A DNA stretch of 16,661 bases from Erythrobacter sp. Its GTDB lineage: Bacteria > Pseudomonadota > Alphaproteobacteria > Sphingomonadales > Sphingomonadaceae. This document shows, one piece after another, positions 1 through 6,468 of the stretch. Location: the NCBI GenBank assembly GCA_030731635.1, contig JANQTR010000112.1:1-16661 (forward strand), read 5' to 3'. Position numbers and translations under genes: made by a program. The first letter of the stretch is position 1. Each line of letters starts with the position of its first letter. The notes below the pieces were generated by a model that did no database searches, was not told the origin of the DNA, and saw only the letters and a program-made list of their open reading frames with translations.

Positions 1-13
1 GAATGGCCGCTTT
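1..13. repeat. Short degenerate repeat copy A, left of the hypothetical gene
   Basis: The first 13 bases read GAATGGCCGCTTT. A near-identical copy (12 of 13 bases) lies at 468-480, so the two copies bracket the small gene at 56-418. I cannot see whether copy A belongs to a longer element that continues outside the window. Short GC-rich intergenic motifs of this kind are scattered in sphingomonad genomes; applying that here is inference. Confidence 0.35.
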
Positions 14-55
14 CAGGATGATGGCCGAGGTTCTGTTTTGGCTGATTGTGGGTGG

Positions 56-418
56 CTAGCTGTCGTCTGATTGCGCCAATCGGGCACGCGTCTTACGTCC
101 CTTGCGCTGTGCTCGATTTTCTAGACCCCTGACCACGCAAACACCCAAGGGCTCACTTGGAGCCTTCTTCCAACCGCCTTTACGCGCAACATCGTGCCGC
201 GCGGAGCTTTCGATAAGATCTGCGATAGTCTCTTCTACGCTCTCGATCTGAGACAACGCTTGATTGTTCTTATGTCTGGTCCGACGGATCTCAAGCGCCT
301 TCCTGAGCGGCACCGCCTTTCGTGCTGCTTTGTTGTTCCCGAAGAAGTATCCCGCGCGGTCACGGGCTAAGCTAAGCGCTTTCTTTTCCTGCGGAGTTTT
401 TGGCGGTTTGTTGCTCAC
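56..418 (-). CDS. Small basic hypothetical protein, 120 aa
   Basis: I do not recognise a named family. The product is strongly basic and rich in Lys and Arg, with KTPQEKKALS near the N-terminus, a central Arg/Lys stretch (about residues 33-52), a better-ordered middle TIADLIESSARHD, and a basic C-terminal tail. It has no signal peptide or membrane segment. The overall look is of a small cytoplasmic protein, perhaps binding nucleic acid, but that is only a guess from charge. The start used is GTG at 418-416 because no in-frame ATG fits; the Shine-Dalgarno sequence upstream is poor. The stop is TAG. The DNA looks less GC-rich than the neighbouring genes, and short repeats flank it, so it may have arrived independently of the catabolic genes to its right. 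It is same-strand with and downstream of the IclR gene but separated by 107 bp, so an operon link is unlikely. Confidence 0.55.
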   Translation of the reverse strand: MSNKPPKTPQEKKALSLARDRAGYFFGNNKAARKAVPLRKALEIRRTRHKNNQALSQIESVEETIADLIESSARHDVARKGGWKKAPSEPLGVCVVRGLENRAQRKGRKTRARLAQSDDS

Positions 419-444
419 CTGACGAGATTAAGCTGAGGCGTGGA

Positions 445-506
445 CGTCCGCAACGGGGTCGCTTGCTGAATGGCAGCTTTTATCCACTTGCGCCAAAAAC
501 CGGACG
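445..506. repeat. Possible short interspersed repeat with inverted ends (includes repeat copy B)
   Basis: The 107-bp gap between the hypothetical gene and the IclR gene contains CGTCCG at 445-450 and its reverse complement CGGACG at 501-506, with the 8-bp palindrome GGACGTCC at 442-449. Inside lies GAATGGCAGCTTT (468-480), the second copy of the motif that opens the window. The arrangement suggests a degenerate mobile or dispersed intergenic element, but the arms are only 6 bp and the internal sequence does not form an obvious long stem. Nothing else recognisable is in this gap. Confidence 0.3.
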
Positions 507-525
507 CTTTCGCATCATCCGCTTG

Positions 526-1356
526 TCACGGCCGCAGCGCCGCCTCCAGCGTCGGCCAGCGCCGCAGCGAGGCTTCGATCTCGCCAGCCGCGCCGCGCAG
601 CATCGGCAAGCGGGTGCGCACCAATTCGTCTTGCGAAATGCGGGTGGTGGAGGTGGAACAGTTGATGCTGGCGATCACTCCGCCGTCACGCCCGAAGATC
701 GGCACCGCGACCGAAACGATGCCGTAATCGAGCTCGTCCAGCGCCGAATCATAACCGCGCTCCGCAATCAGCGTCAGGCGATCGGCCATCGCGGTGCCAT
801 CGGTGACGGTGCGTTCGGTGAACCGCTGGAACGGGGCGCCCGCCAGCAATGCGGCGCGCTCTGCCTCGGGTAAATATGCGGCCAAGGCCTTGCCCAGCGA
901 GGTCGCGTGGAACGGAAACCGCGTGCCGACATTGGCCGCGACCCGGAACCGCCGGTCGGTGGAAACATGCGCGACATACAGGATCTCAGTGCCCGAGAGC
1001 ACCGTCAACGATGCGCTGTCGCCAGTCTGATCGCGCAGGGTCTGGAGCGGCCCGGCCACCACCTGATCGATCTGCATTGACGCGGTAAACGCCGAACCGA
1101 TCGTCAGCACCGCCGGGCGCAGCAGGAACTTGCGTTCATGCTGACCGACATAGCCCAGCGCAACCAGCGTAATCAGGCACCGCCGGGCGACCGCCGGGGG
1201 CAGTGCGGTTTTGGCCGCGACCTCTGACAGGGTCATCTCCGGGTGATCCTCGTCAAACGCCTTCAGCACGCGCAGGCCGCGTTCCAGGGTCGAGAGGAAT
1301 TCCGGGTCCTTTGCGCCTAACTCCTTGGCGGCAGGTTCAGACCTTTCGTATCCCAT
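526..1356 (-). CDS. IclR-family transcriptional regulator (PcaR/PobR/PcaU type)
   Basis: A 276-aa DNA-binding regulator. The N-terminal winged helix-turn-helix spans about residues 18-75 (LERGLRVLKAF, then LSEVAAKTALPPAVARRCL as helix-turn-helix, then LVALGYV). The effector-binding domain covers about 85-265, with the family landmarks FPFHATSLGKALAAYLP and, near the C-terminus, INCSTSTTRIS. The pattern is closest to the PcaR/PobR/PcaU subgroup, which senses aromatic or dicarboxylic acids; the ligand here is unknown. I chose ATG at 1356-1354 (protein MGYERSEPAA) rather than an upstream start at 1443, because residues before it lack family character and lie inside the preceding gene. The start overlaps the end of the CoA-transferase gene by 20 bp, so both are probably co-transcribed and translationally linked. 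The two TTCG-N5-CGAA repeats at 2546-2577 are plausible binding sites, which would make it the local, self-regulating switch of the divergent module. Confidence 0.92.
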   Translation of the reverse strand: MGYERSEPAAKELGAKDPEFLSTLERGLRVLKAFDEDHPEMTLSEVAAKTALPPAVARRCLITLVALGYVGQHERKFLLRPAVLTIGSAFTASMQIDQVVAGPLQTLRDQTGDSASLTVLSGTEILYVAHVSTDRRFRVAANVGTRFPFHATSLGKALAAYLPEAERAALLAGAPFQRFTERTVTDGTAMADRLTLIAERGYDSALDELDYGIVSVAVPIFGRDGGVIASINCSTSTTRISQDELVRTRLPMLRGAAGEIEASLRRWPTLEAALRP

Positions 1357-2497
1357 GCACGGGCCTTTCGATGGAGCGGCGCACTTCCGCGTTGTCCGCC
1401 CCCAATACCGGCGGCGCGGTGACGCTGTCCATCCGCGCGCCATCGAAACTCACCGGGAAACGGATCGTGCGGAATTCGCCGTGCGGGCCGTCCGGGTCGG
1501 TCACTTCGATGCCCAGCACCTTGGCCTGTTCGGTCGCCAGCACTTCGGCGCTGTCGAGCACCGCGGAATTGGGCACTTCGAGGCGGGTCAGCGTTTCTGT
1601 CCACTCGGCGCGCGAGCGGGTGGCGAAAATCGGCGCGAGGAAGGCGACCACATCCTCGTAATGCGCAATCCGCGCATCGCGGCTGGCGAAGGCGGGCCGC
1701 TCAAGCATATCGGGCTGGCCCACCGCCGTCGCCAGATTCTCCCAGAATTTGGGGGGGGACGACATGTGCAGCGCCAGCCATTTGTCGTCAGCGCACTGAA
1801 ACACATAGCTTTGGCTGACATGCGGGCGGCTATACGGCCCCATCACCTGATCGGCGGACAAAAGGTGCGTGAAATCATCGAGGTTGAAGTGGCACATTGC
1901 CTCAAACATTGATGTTTCGACCACCCGGCCCTTGCCGGTCGTGTGGCGTTCATTCAGCGCGGCAAGGATGCCAATGGCGGTGTAAAACCCGGTCATCGCG
2001 TCGGCGATGGCGGGGCCGACTACGCGCGGATGTTCGGGATTGACCAGCAGTCGCAGAAATCCGCTGGCGGCCTGTGCGACGGTATCGAACGCCGGGCGAT
2101 CGCGCTCCGGCCCTTCGCTGCCAAAGCCTGAGATCGAGGCATAGACCAGCGCTGGATTGATGGCTTGCAGCCGCGCCGCATCGACGTGCAATCGATCCGC
2201 CACGCCGGGGCGGAAATTCTGGATGAACACGTCTGCCGTTTCGACCAGCCGATCGAGGATGGCGAGGTCTTCAGGGGTCTTGGGATCGATCGTGATCGAC
2301 CGCTTGTTGCGGTTATAGGTCTGGAAATGGGGGCTGTAGAGCTCGCCCTTGAATGACCGGAACGGATCGCCGGTGCCCGGCTGTTCGACCTTGATGACAT
2401 CCGCACCCAGATCAGCGAGGATCATCCCGGCGGCAGGGCCAGTGATAAAGGTGCCCATTTCAAGCACAGTAACACCTGCTAACGGCCGAGCTGTCAT
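1337..2497 (-). CDS. CaiB/BaiF-family class III CoA-transferase
   Basis: A 386-aa cytoplasmic enzyme that moves CoA from a CoA thioester donor to a free carboxylic acid. Class III landmarks are in order: LAGVTVLEMGTFITGPAAGMILADLGADVIKVE from residue 6, NFRPG at 94-98, and GFGSEGPERDRPAFD, in which Asp138 aligns with the catalytic aspartate of formyl-CoA transferase (Asp169) that forms the acyl anhydride and acyl-aspartyl intermediates. Length is typical. I chose ATG at 2497-2495 (MTARPLAG), since the family consensus begins here; an in-frame upstream start at 2563 would place the promoter region and operator repeats inside the gene. The Shine-Dalgarno sequence is weak. Substrate is not readable from sequence. 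The divergent neighbour is a citryl-CoA-lyase-like protein, which suggests that the CoA-transferase activates a dicarboxylic or tricarboxylic acid that the lyase then splits. An 8-base C run occurs in the gene (plus-strand G run 1751-1758). Confidence 0.93.
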   Translation of the reverse strand: MTARPLAGVTVLEMGTFITGPAAGMILADLGADVIKVEQPGTGDPFRSFKGELYSPHFQTYNRNKRSITIDPKTPEDLAILDRLVETADVFIQNFRPGVADRLHVDAARLQAINPALVYASISGFGSEGPERDRPAFDTVAQAASGFLRLLVNPEHPRVVGPAIADAMTGFYTAIGILAALNERHTTGKGRVVETSMFEAMCHFNLDDFTHLLSADQVMGPYSRPHVSQSYVFQCADDKWLALHMSSPPKFWENLATAVGQPDMLERPAFASRDARIAHYEDVVAFLAPIFATRSRAEWTETLTRLEVPNSAVLDSAEVLATEQAKVLGIEVTDPDGPHGEFRTIRFPVSFDGARMDSVTAPPVLGADNAEVRRSIERPVHGIRKV

Positions 2498-2515
2498 CCA
2501 ACAAATCCCATCTGC

Positions 2516-2544
2516 TTGCCTTGTAGGAATTACAGCACTATATT
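2516..2544 (+). promoter_or_regulatory. Putative sigma-70 promoter for the lyase gene
   Basis: TTGCCT (2516-2521) and TATATT (2539-2544) are 17 bases apart, a good match to sigma-70 spacing. The predicted transcript would start near 2551 and have a leader of about 40 nt before the ATG at 2590. The start point falls inside the first inverted repeat (2546-2558), the position expected for a repressor site. Confidence 0.45.
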
Positions 2545-2563
2545 CTTCGCATAACGAAATCAA
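2537..2563 (-). promoter_or_regulatory. Putative promoter for the CoA-transferase/IclR operon
   Basis: On the minus strand TTGATT (2563-2558) and TATAGT (2542-2537) could serve as -35 and -10; the 15-base spacing is short, and shifting the -35 to GTTGAT gives 16. The -10 overlaps the -10 of the opposing promoter, and the first inverted repeat lies in the spacer. One bound regulator could therefore control both directions. Confidence 0.3.
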
Positions 2564-2577
2564 CTTCGAATATCGAA
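2546..2577. promoter_or_regulatory. Twin inverted repeats, probable IclR-family operator
   Basis: Two copies of TTCG-N5-CGAA are present: TTCG-CATAA-CGAA at 2546-2558 and TTCG-AATAT-CGAA at 2565-2577, with centres 19 bp apart, close to two helical turns. The gap between them also gives CGAA-N6-TTCG in the opposite sense. The half-site spacing resembles operators described for PcaR-like IclR proteins, and an IclR gene of that type is the second gene of the divergent operon. Site 1 covers the predicted plus-strand start point, and site 2 runs up to the ribosome binding site of the lyase gene, so repression is the simplest reading. Confidence 0.5.
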
Positions 2578-2589
2578 AAAGGACGCCCT

Positions 2590-3393
2590 ATGCGCATCGG
2601 CAAGCAGGATAACGCCGTCACCTCAATCTGCACCTCTAATGCTGAGAGCATCACTGTACGGGGCATGGATTTGTGTTCCGAGGTGATCGGCCACGTCGAT
2701 TTCACCAGCTATTTCTGGCTGCTGGTGACCGGCACCATGCCGTCACCCAAACAGAAGGCCTTGGCCGACGCCGTGCTCTGCGCAATTGCCGAACACGGAT
2801 TGGTGCCGAGTGTCGTCGCCACTCGCATGACCTATGCAGCCGCGCCCGAGGCATTTCATGGCGCGGTCGCCGCTGGCCTGCTCGGCTGCGGCACGGTGGT
2901 GCTGGGCAGCGCCGAGGTAGCGGGCAAGTTCTACGCGCAGGTCGTGGCCGAAGCTGAGGGCAGCGATCCCGCCGAGGTTGCCGTCGCCGCGATCAAGGCC
3001 CTGCGCGCGGAAAAGAAGGCAATCCCCGGGTTCGGCCACCCGCAGCATTCGGGCGGCGATCCGCGCGCGCACCGCTTGCTCGCGCTGGCGAAGGAACACG
3101 GCATGGAAGGCAAGCATATCGCCATGCTGCGCACCATCGAAGCGGTTCTGCACGAGGCGATTGGCCGAACGCTGCCAATCAACGTCAATGGCGCGATCCC
3201 GGCGGTGATGCTGGATGCAGGTTTCCCGCTGGCGGCACTGAAGGGCATTTCGCTGCTCGCCCGCACCGCCAGCCTGATTGCGCATTTGCAGGAAGAAACC
3301 GAACGTCCGATCGGCTTCATCATGTCGGGCGCGGCGGCCGAGCGCATCGGGTTCGACGATGGCACCGACGGAGGCGCAGAGGGGGACGAATAA
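2590..3393 (+). CDS. Short citrate synthase/citryl-CoA lyase-like protein
   Basis: A 267-aa protein resembling only the C-terminal citrate-synthase-like part of ATP-citrate lyase and the single-domain citryl-CoA lyases, and so much shorter than a full citrate synthase (about 370-430 aa). His90 (AFHGAV) matches the first active-site histidine (E. coli His264). PGFGH with His150 and DPR with Arg159 match His320 and Arg329 of pig citrate synthase, including the nine-residue spacing. The usual NVDG motif reads INVNG, so the catalytic Asp is replaced by Asn200. Family enzymes make or break C-C bonds between an acyl-CoA and an oxo acid; the exact reaction here is open. ATG at 2590 follows a good Shine-Dalgarno AAAAAGGA (2576-2583). 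The gene is divergent from the CoA-transferase/IclR operon, and the shared intergenic operator suggests joint control. The last 15 residues are acidic and glycine-rich, probably a disordered tail. Confidence 0.85.
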   Translation: MRIGKQDNAVTSICTSNAESITVRGMDLCSEVIGHVDFTSYFWLLVTGTMPSPKQKALADAVLCAIAEHGLVPSVVATRMTYAAAPEAFHGAVAAGLLGCGTVVLGSAEVAGKFYAQVVAEAEGSDPAEVAVAAIKALRAEKKAIPGFGHPQHSGGDPRAHRLLALAKEHGMEGKHIAMLRTIEAVLHEAIGRTLPINVNGAIPAVMLDAGFPLAALKGISLLARTASLIAHLQEETERPIGFIMSGAAAERIGFDDGTDGGAEGDE

Positions 3394-3455
3394 GCGCGCT
3401 TGATCCCGCGCCCGGCCCGCGCCACTGTTGGCGCCTAGGCACAAGGGGCGCAGGC

Positions 3456-4820
3456 ATGATCGTACAGCGGATTTTCTCAAGCGCGGTGCTTGCCGCTGCG
3501 CTGATTGCAGCGCCTGCCTTGGCTGACACATCGCTGATGCTGAGCGAAACCGAGGTCGCTGCTCCGGCCCTGCCCCGTATCTTGCCTGCACGCGAACGGG
3601 CAGAGGTGGAAAATCGCATCCTTGCCCAGCGGCTCGATACCGTGATCCCTGCGATCATGCGCGAAGAAGGCATCGACCTGTGGGTGCTGATGGCGCGCGA
3701 ATATTTCGAGGAACCCGTGGTCGCCAGCATGCTCGATGCCGAGAACATGCACGCGCGCCGCCGCACCATCCTGATCTTGCACGATCCGGGTGAGGGCAAG
3801 CCGGTCGAGCGCCTCACCGTCAGCCGCTATGGCCTTGGCGGATTGTTCGAACCCGCTTGGAACCCCGATGAACAGGCCGACCAGTGGCAGGCCGTGGCCG
3901 AGTTGATCGCGGCGCGGAACCCTGCAAAAATCGCGATCAATTCCTCCGACCTTTCGCAGTTCGCCGATGGCATGACGCTGAGCCAGTATGACAGGTTCAT
4001 GTCCGCCCTGCCCCTTGCCCTGCATGACCGCGTGACCAGCGGCGAGGGGCTGGCGATCCGCTGGCTCGAAACCCGCACGCCTGCCGAAATGGCGCTCTAT
4101 CCCAGCATCGTGCGCACTGCCCACGCGGTGATCGATGAGGCATTTTCGGCCAAGGCCATCACCCCCGGCGTCACCACCGCCGAACAGGTGCAATGGTGGT
4201 ACCGGGACCGGCTGCTGGCCTTGGGCCTGGATCCGTGGTTCCACCCCTCGGTTGCAATCCAGCGGCAGGGGGTGAAGGGCATGATTGACGGCGAAGAGGT
4301 GATCCAGCCGGGCGATCTGCTGTGGACCGATTTCGGCATTACGTACCTGCGACTCAACACCGACACCCAGCACCTCGCCTATGTCCTGAAGCCGGGCGAG
4401 ACCGAGGCGCCTGCGGGCCTACGGCAGGGGTTGGCCAACTCCAACCGGGTGCAGGATTTCCTCATCCGCGCGTTCAAGACCGGGCGCAGCGGGAACGCGG
4501 CGTTGGCCATGGCGCGCGCTGATGCGATTGCGGCCGGTCTTGAGCCTTCGATCTATACCCACCCGATCGGAAATCACGGCCACGGCGCGGGGCCATCGAT
4601 CGGCTTCTGGGACAATCAGACCGCTGATCCGCGCGGCAGCGGTGCGATCCGGGCGAACACCGCGTGGTCGATCGAGCTGACCTCCTATGCCGCCGTGCCC
4701 GAATGGGGCGGTCAGCGGGTCGACTTCCGCACCGAGGAGAACGCCTTCTTCGATGGCGAAAAGGTACGCTTCATCGACGGACGGCAAACCGCTATCACGC
4801 TGATCCCGTCCGCACCGTAA
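3456..4820 (+). CDS. Exported M24-family metallopeptidase (Xaa-Pro aminopeptidase type)
   Basis: A 454-aa protein with a signal peptide: basic start MIVQR, hydrophobic core at about 7-21, likely cleavage after ALA at residue 23. It should therefore act in the periplasm or outside the cell. An N-terminal creatinase/prolidase-like domain (about 45-205) precedes the pita-bread peptidase domain (about 215-450). All five expected metal ligands are visible: Asp292 in WTDFG, Asp303 in NTDTQH, His376 in NHGHGAG, Glu407 in SIELTSY and Glu427 in FRTEEN. It should therefore be an active two-metal hydrolase, probably trimming the N-terminal residue before proline or splitting dipeptides; the precise substrate is inferred from family only. 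ATG at 3456 follows AAGGGG (3443-3448). It starts 62 bp after the lyase gene, so read-through is possible but a functional link is not evident. The following mmsA gene begins 80 bp downstream. Confidence 0.9.
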   Translation: MIVQRIFSSAVLAAALIAAPALADTSLMLSETEVAAPALPRILPARERAEVENRILAQRLDTVIPAIMREEGIDLWVLMAREYFEEPVVASMLDAENMHARRRTILILHDPGEGKPVERLTVSRYGLGGLFEPAWNPDEQADQWQAVAELIAARNPAKIAINSSDLSQFADGMTLSQYDRFMSALPLALHDRVTSGEGLAIRWLETRTPAEMALYPSIVRTAHAVIDEAFSAKAITPGVTTAEQVQWWYRDRLLALGLDPWFHPSVAIQRQGVKGMIDGEEVIQPGDLLWTDFGITYLRLNTDTQHLAYVLKPGETEAPAGLRQGLANSNRVQDFLIRAFKTGRSGNAALAMARADAIAAGLEPSIYTHPIGNHGHGAGPSIGFWDNQTADPRGSGAIRANTAWSIELTSYAAVPEWGGQRVDFRTEENAFFDGEKVRFIDGRQTAITLIPSAP

Positions 4821-4900
4821 GCACTTTTGAGGGGAGCCGCAGCCCTTGCATGGGCGGCGCTCGGGGGCCAAAGGGAACGCCAGACAGGAGACCTTCCCCC

Positions 4901-6406
4901 ATGACTCAGACCCTGCGTCAGATCGACCACTTCATCGTCGGCGACAGCCCCACCCCGACCCGCAAGCATGCCATCTGGAACCCCTCGACCGGCGAAGTGC
5001 AGGCCGAGGTTGCGCTCGGCGATGCTGCACTGCTGGCGCGTGCGGTTGAGACCGCCAAACGCGTCCAGCCCGCCTGGGCCGCCACCAACCCGCAGCGCCG
5101 CGCGCGGGTGATGTTCGCCTTCAAAGAACTGGTCGAGGCGAATATGCAAAGCCTCGCCGAAATGCTTTCTTCCGAGCATGGCAAGACCGTGCCGGACGCC
5201 AAGGGCGATGTGCAGCGCGGGCTGGAAGTGATCGAATATGCCTGCGGACTGCCCCAGATCATGAAGGGCGAATACACCCATGGCGCAGGGCCGGGGATCG
5301 ATGTCTATTCGATGCGCCAGCCGCTCGGCATCGGGGTTGGCATTACGCCGTTCAATTTCCCGGCGATGATCCCAATGTGGATGTTCGGCATGGCCTGCGC
5401 GGCGGGCAATGCCTTCATCCTGAAGCCTTCGGAGCGTGACCCGTCGGTGCCGGTGCGGCTGGCAGAATTGTTCCTTGAAGCGGGCGCGCCCGAAGGCCTG
5501 CTGCAGGTCGTCCACGGTGACAAGGAAATGGTCGACGCGATCCTTGATCACCCCGATATCGCCGCGATCAGTTTCGTCGGCAGTTCCGACATTGCACAAT
5601 ACATCTACGCGCGCGGCACGGCGAACAACAAGCGGGTGCAGGCCTTTGGCGGGGCGAAAAACCACGGGATCGTGCTGCCGGATGCTGACCTTGACCAGGT
5701 GGTCAATGACCTCACCGGCGCGGCTTTCGGTTCGGCGGGCGAACGCTGCATGGCGCTGCCGGTTGTAGTGCCGGTGGGTGAGGAAACGGCAGAGCGGCTG
5801 AAGGAGAAGCTCCTCAAGTCGATCGCCGGTTTGCGCATCGGGGTCTCCAACGATCCTGACGCGGATTACGGCCCGGTCGTGACCCCTGAGCACAAGGCGC
5901 GGATCGAACAGTGGATCACGGTTGCCGAAGAAGAAGGCGCGGAAATCGTCGTCGACGGGCGCGGGTTCTCGCTTCAGGGACACGAAAAGGGCTTCTTCGT
6001 CGGCCCCACGCTGATCGACCATGTCACCCCGCAGATGAAATCCTATCAGGAGGAAATCTTCGGCCCGGTGCTCCAGATCGTGCGCGCCAAGGACTTCGAG
6101 GAGGCAGTGCGCCTGCCGAGCGAGCATCAATATGGCAACGGCGTCGCGATCTTCACCCGCAACGGCCACGCCGCACGCGAATTTGCCGCGCGGGTGAATG
6201 TCGGGATGGTGGGCATCAACGTGCCGATCCCGGTGCCGGTCGCCTATCACAGCTTCGGCGGGTGGAAGCGGTCCGGCTTTGGCGACATTGACCAATATGG
6301 GACGGAAGGGCTGCGGTTCTGGACCAAGAACAAGAAGATCACCCAGCGCTGGCCGGATGGGGGCGGCGATGGGTCCAACGCTTTCGTGATTCCGACAATG
6401 GGGTAA
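4901..6406 (+). CDS. mmsA: CoA-acylating methylmalonate-semialdehyde dehydrogenase
   Basis: A 501-aa aldehyde dehydrogenase superfamily enzyme that oxidises methylmalonate semialdehyde (and malonate semialdehyde) to propionyl-CoA (acetyl-CoA), using NAD and CoA and releasing CO2. It serves valine, thymine and, in many bacteria, inositol breakdown. Supporting residues: TPFNFP with catalytic Asn152, FGGAKNHGIVLPDAD typical of this subfamily, catalytic Cys283 in GSAGERCMALP, and EEIFGPVL in the C-terminal half. EHGKTVPDAKGDVQRGLE near residue 92 is a hallmark of the CoA-dependent group. I chose ATG at 4901 because it gives the standard length and has CAGGAG ten bases upstream; the open frame extends upstream into the M24 gene but without family similarity. 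No other valine catabolic gene is next to it; it appears as a single transcription unit or the last gene after the M24 peptidase. The 80-bp upstream gap holds an imperfect GAGCCGC/GCGGCGCTC hairpin of unknown role. Confidence 0.94.
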   Translation: MTQTLRQIDHFIVGDSPTPTRKHAIWNPSTGEVQAEVALGDAALLARAVETAKRVQPAWAATNPQRRARVMFAFKELVEANMQSLAEMLSSEHGKTVPDAKGDVQRGLEVIEYACGLPQIMKGEYTHGAGPGIDVYSMRQPLGIGVGITPFNFPAMIPMWMFGMACAAGNAFILKPSERDPSVPVRLAELFLEAGAPEGLLQVVHGDKEMVDAILDHPDIAAISFVGSSDIAQYIYARGTANNKRVQAFGGAKNHGIVLPDADLDQVVNDLTGAAFGSAGERCMALPVVVPVGEETAERLKEKLLKSIAGLRIGVSNDPDADYGPVVTPEHKARIEQWITVAEEEGAEIVVDGRGFSLQGHEKGFFVGPTLIDHVTPQMKSYQEEIFGPVLQIVRAKDFEEAVRLPSEHQYGNGVAIFTRNGHAAREFAARVNVGMVGINVPIPVPVAYHSFGGWKRSGFGDIDQYGTEGLRFWTKNKKITQRWPDGGGDGSNAFVIPTMG

Positions 6407-6413
6407 TTGGCCC

Positions 6414-6461
6414 GGCAGGCGAGGGGCGGGAGGAGGCCAAGCAGCCTCCTTCCGCCCTGCC
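6414..6461. terminator. Strong hairpin between convergent genes, probable bidirectional terminator
   Basis: A 14-bp stem (6424-6437 pairing with 6444-6457, one G-T wobble) closes a six-base loop CAAGCA. An outer GGCA/TGCC (6414-6417, 6458-6461) adds four pairs with a bulge. It occupies most of the 62-bp gap between the ends of mmsA and gcvPB. No T-rich tract follows on either strand, so it is not a textbook intrinsic terminator; it may act with Rho or protect both 3' ends. Confidence 0.6.
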
Positions 6462-6468
6462 ATAGGGT

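Noticed and set aside
1357..1443. Upstream extension of the IclR gene
   Set aside because: The extra 29 residues are Arg-rich, lie within the CoA-transferase gene and do not resemble IclR N-termini.
2743..3591. Minus-strand open frame opposite the lyase gene
   Set aside because: Arg/Gln/Ala-rich translation without motifs, antisense to a gene with active-site residues; it also crosses into the M24 gene.
3477..4373. Minus-strand open frame opposite the M24 peptidase
   Set aside because: The peptidase frame has all five metal ligands and a signal peptide; the antisense frame has no such support.
4821..4900. GAGCCGC/GCGGCGCTC imperfect hairpin before mmsA
   Set aside because: The stem has a two-base bulge and no T tract, so I cannot support calling it a terminator or attenuator; the segment may simply be a leader.
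4712..6463. Long open frame (583 codons) on the minus strand opposite mmsA
   Set aside because: It is antisense to a clear aldehyde dehydrogenase. The translation is rich in Arg, His, Asp and Gly without any family motif, which is typical of GC-rich antisense frames.
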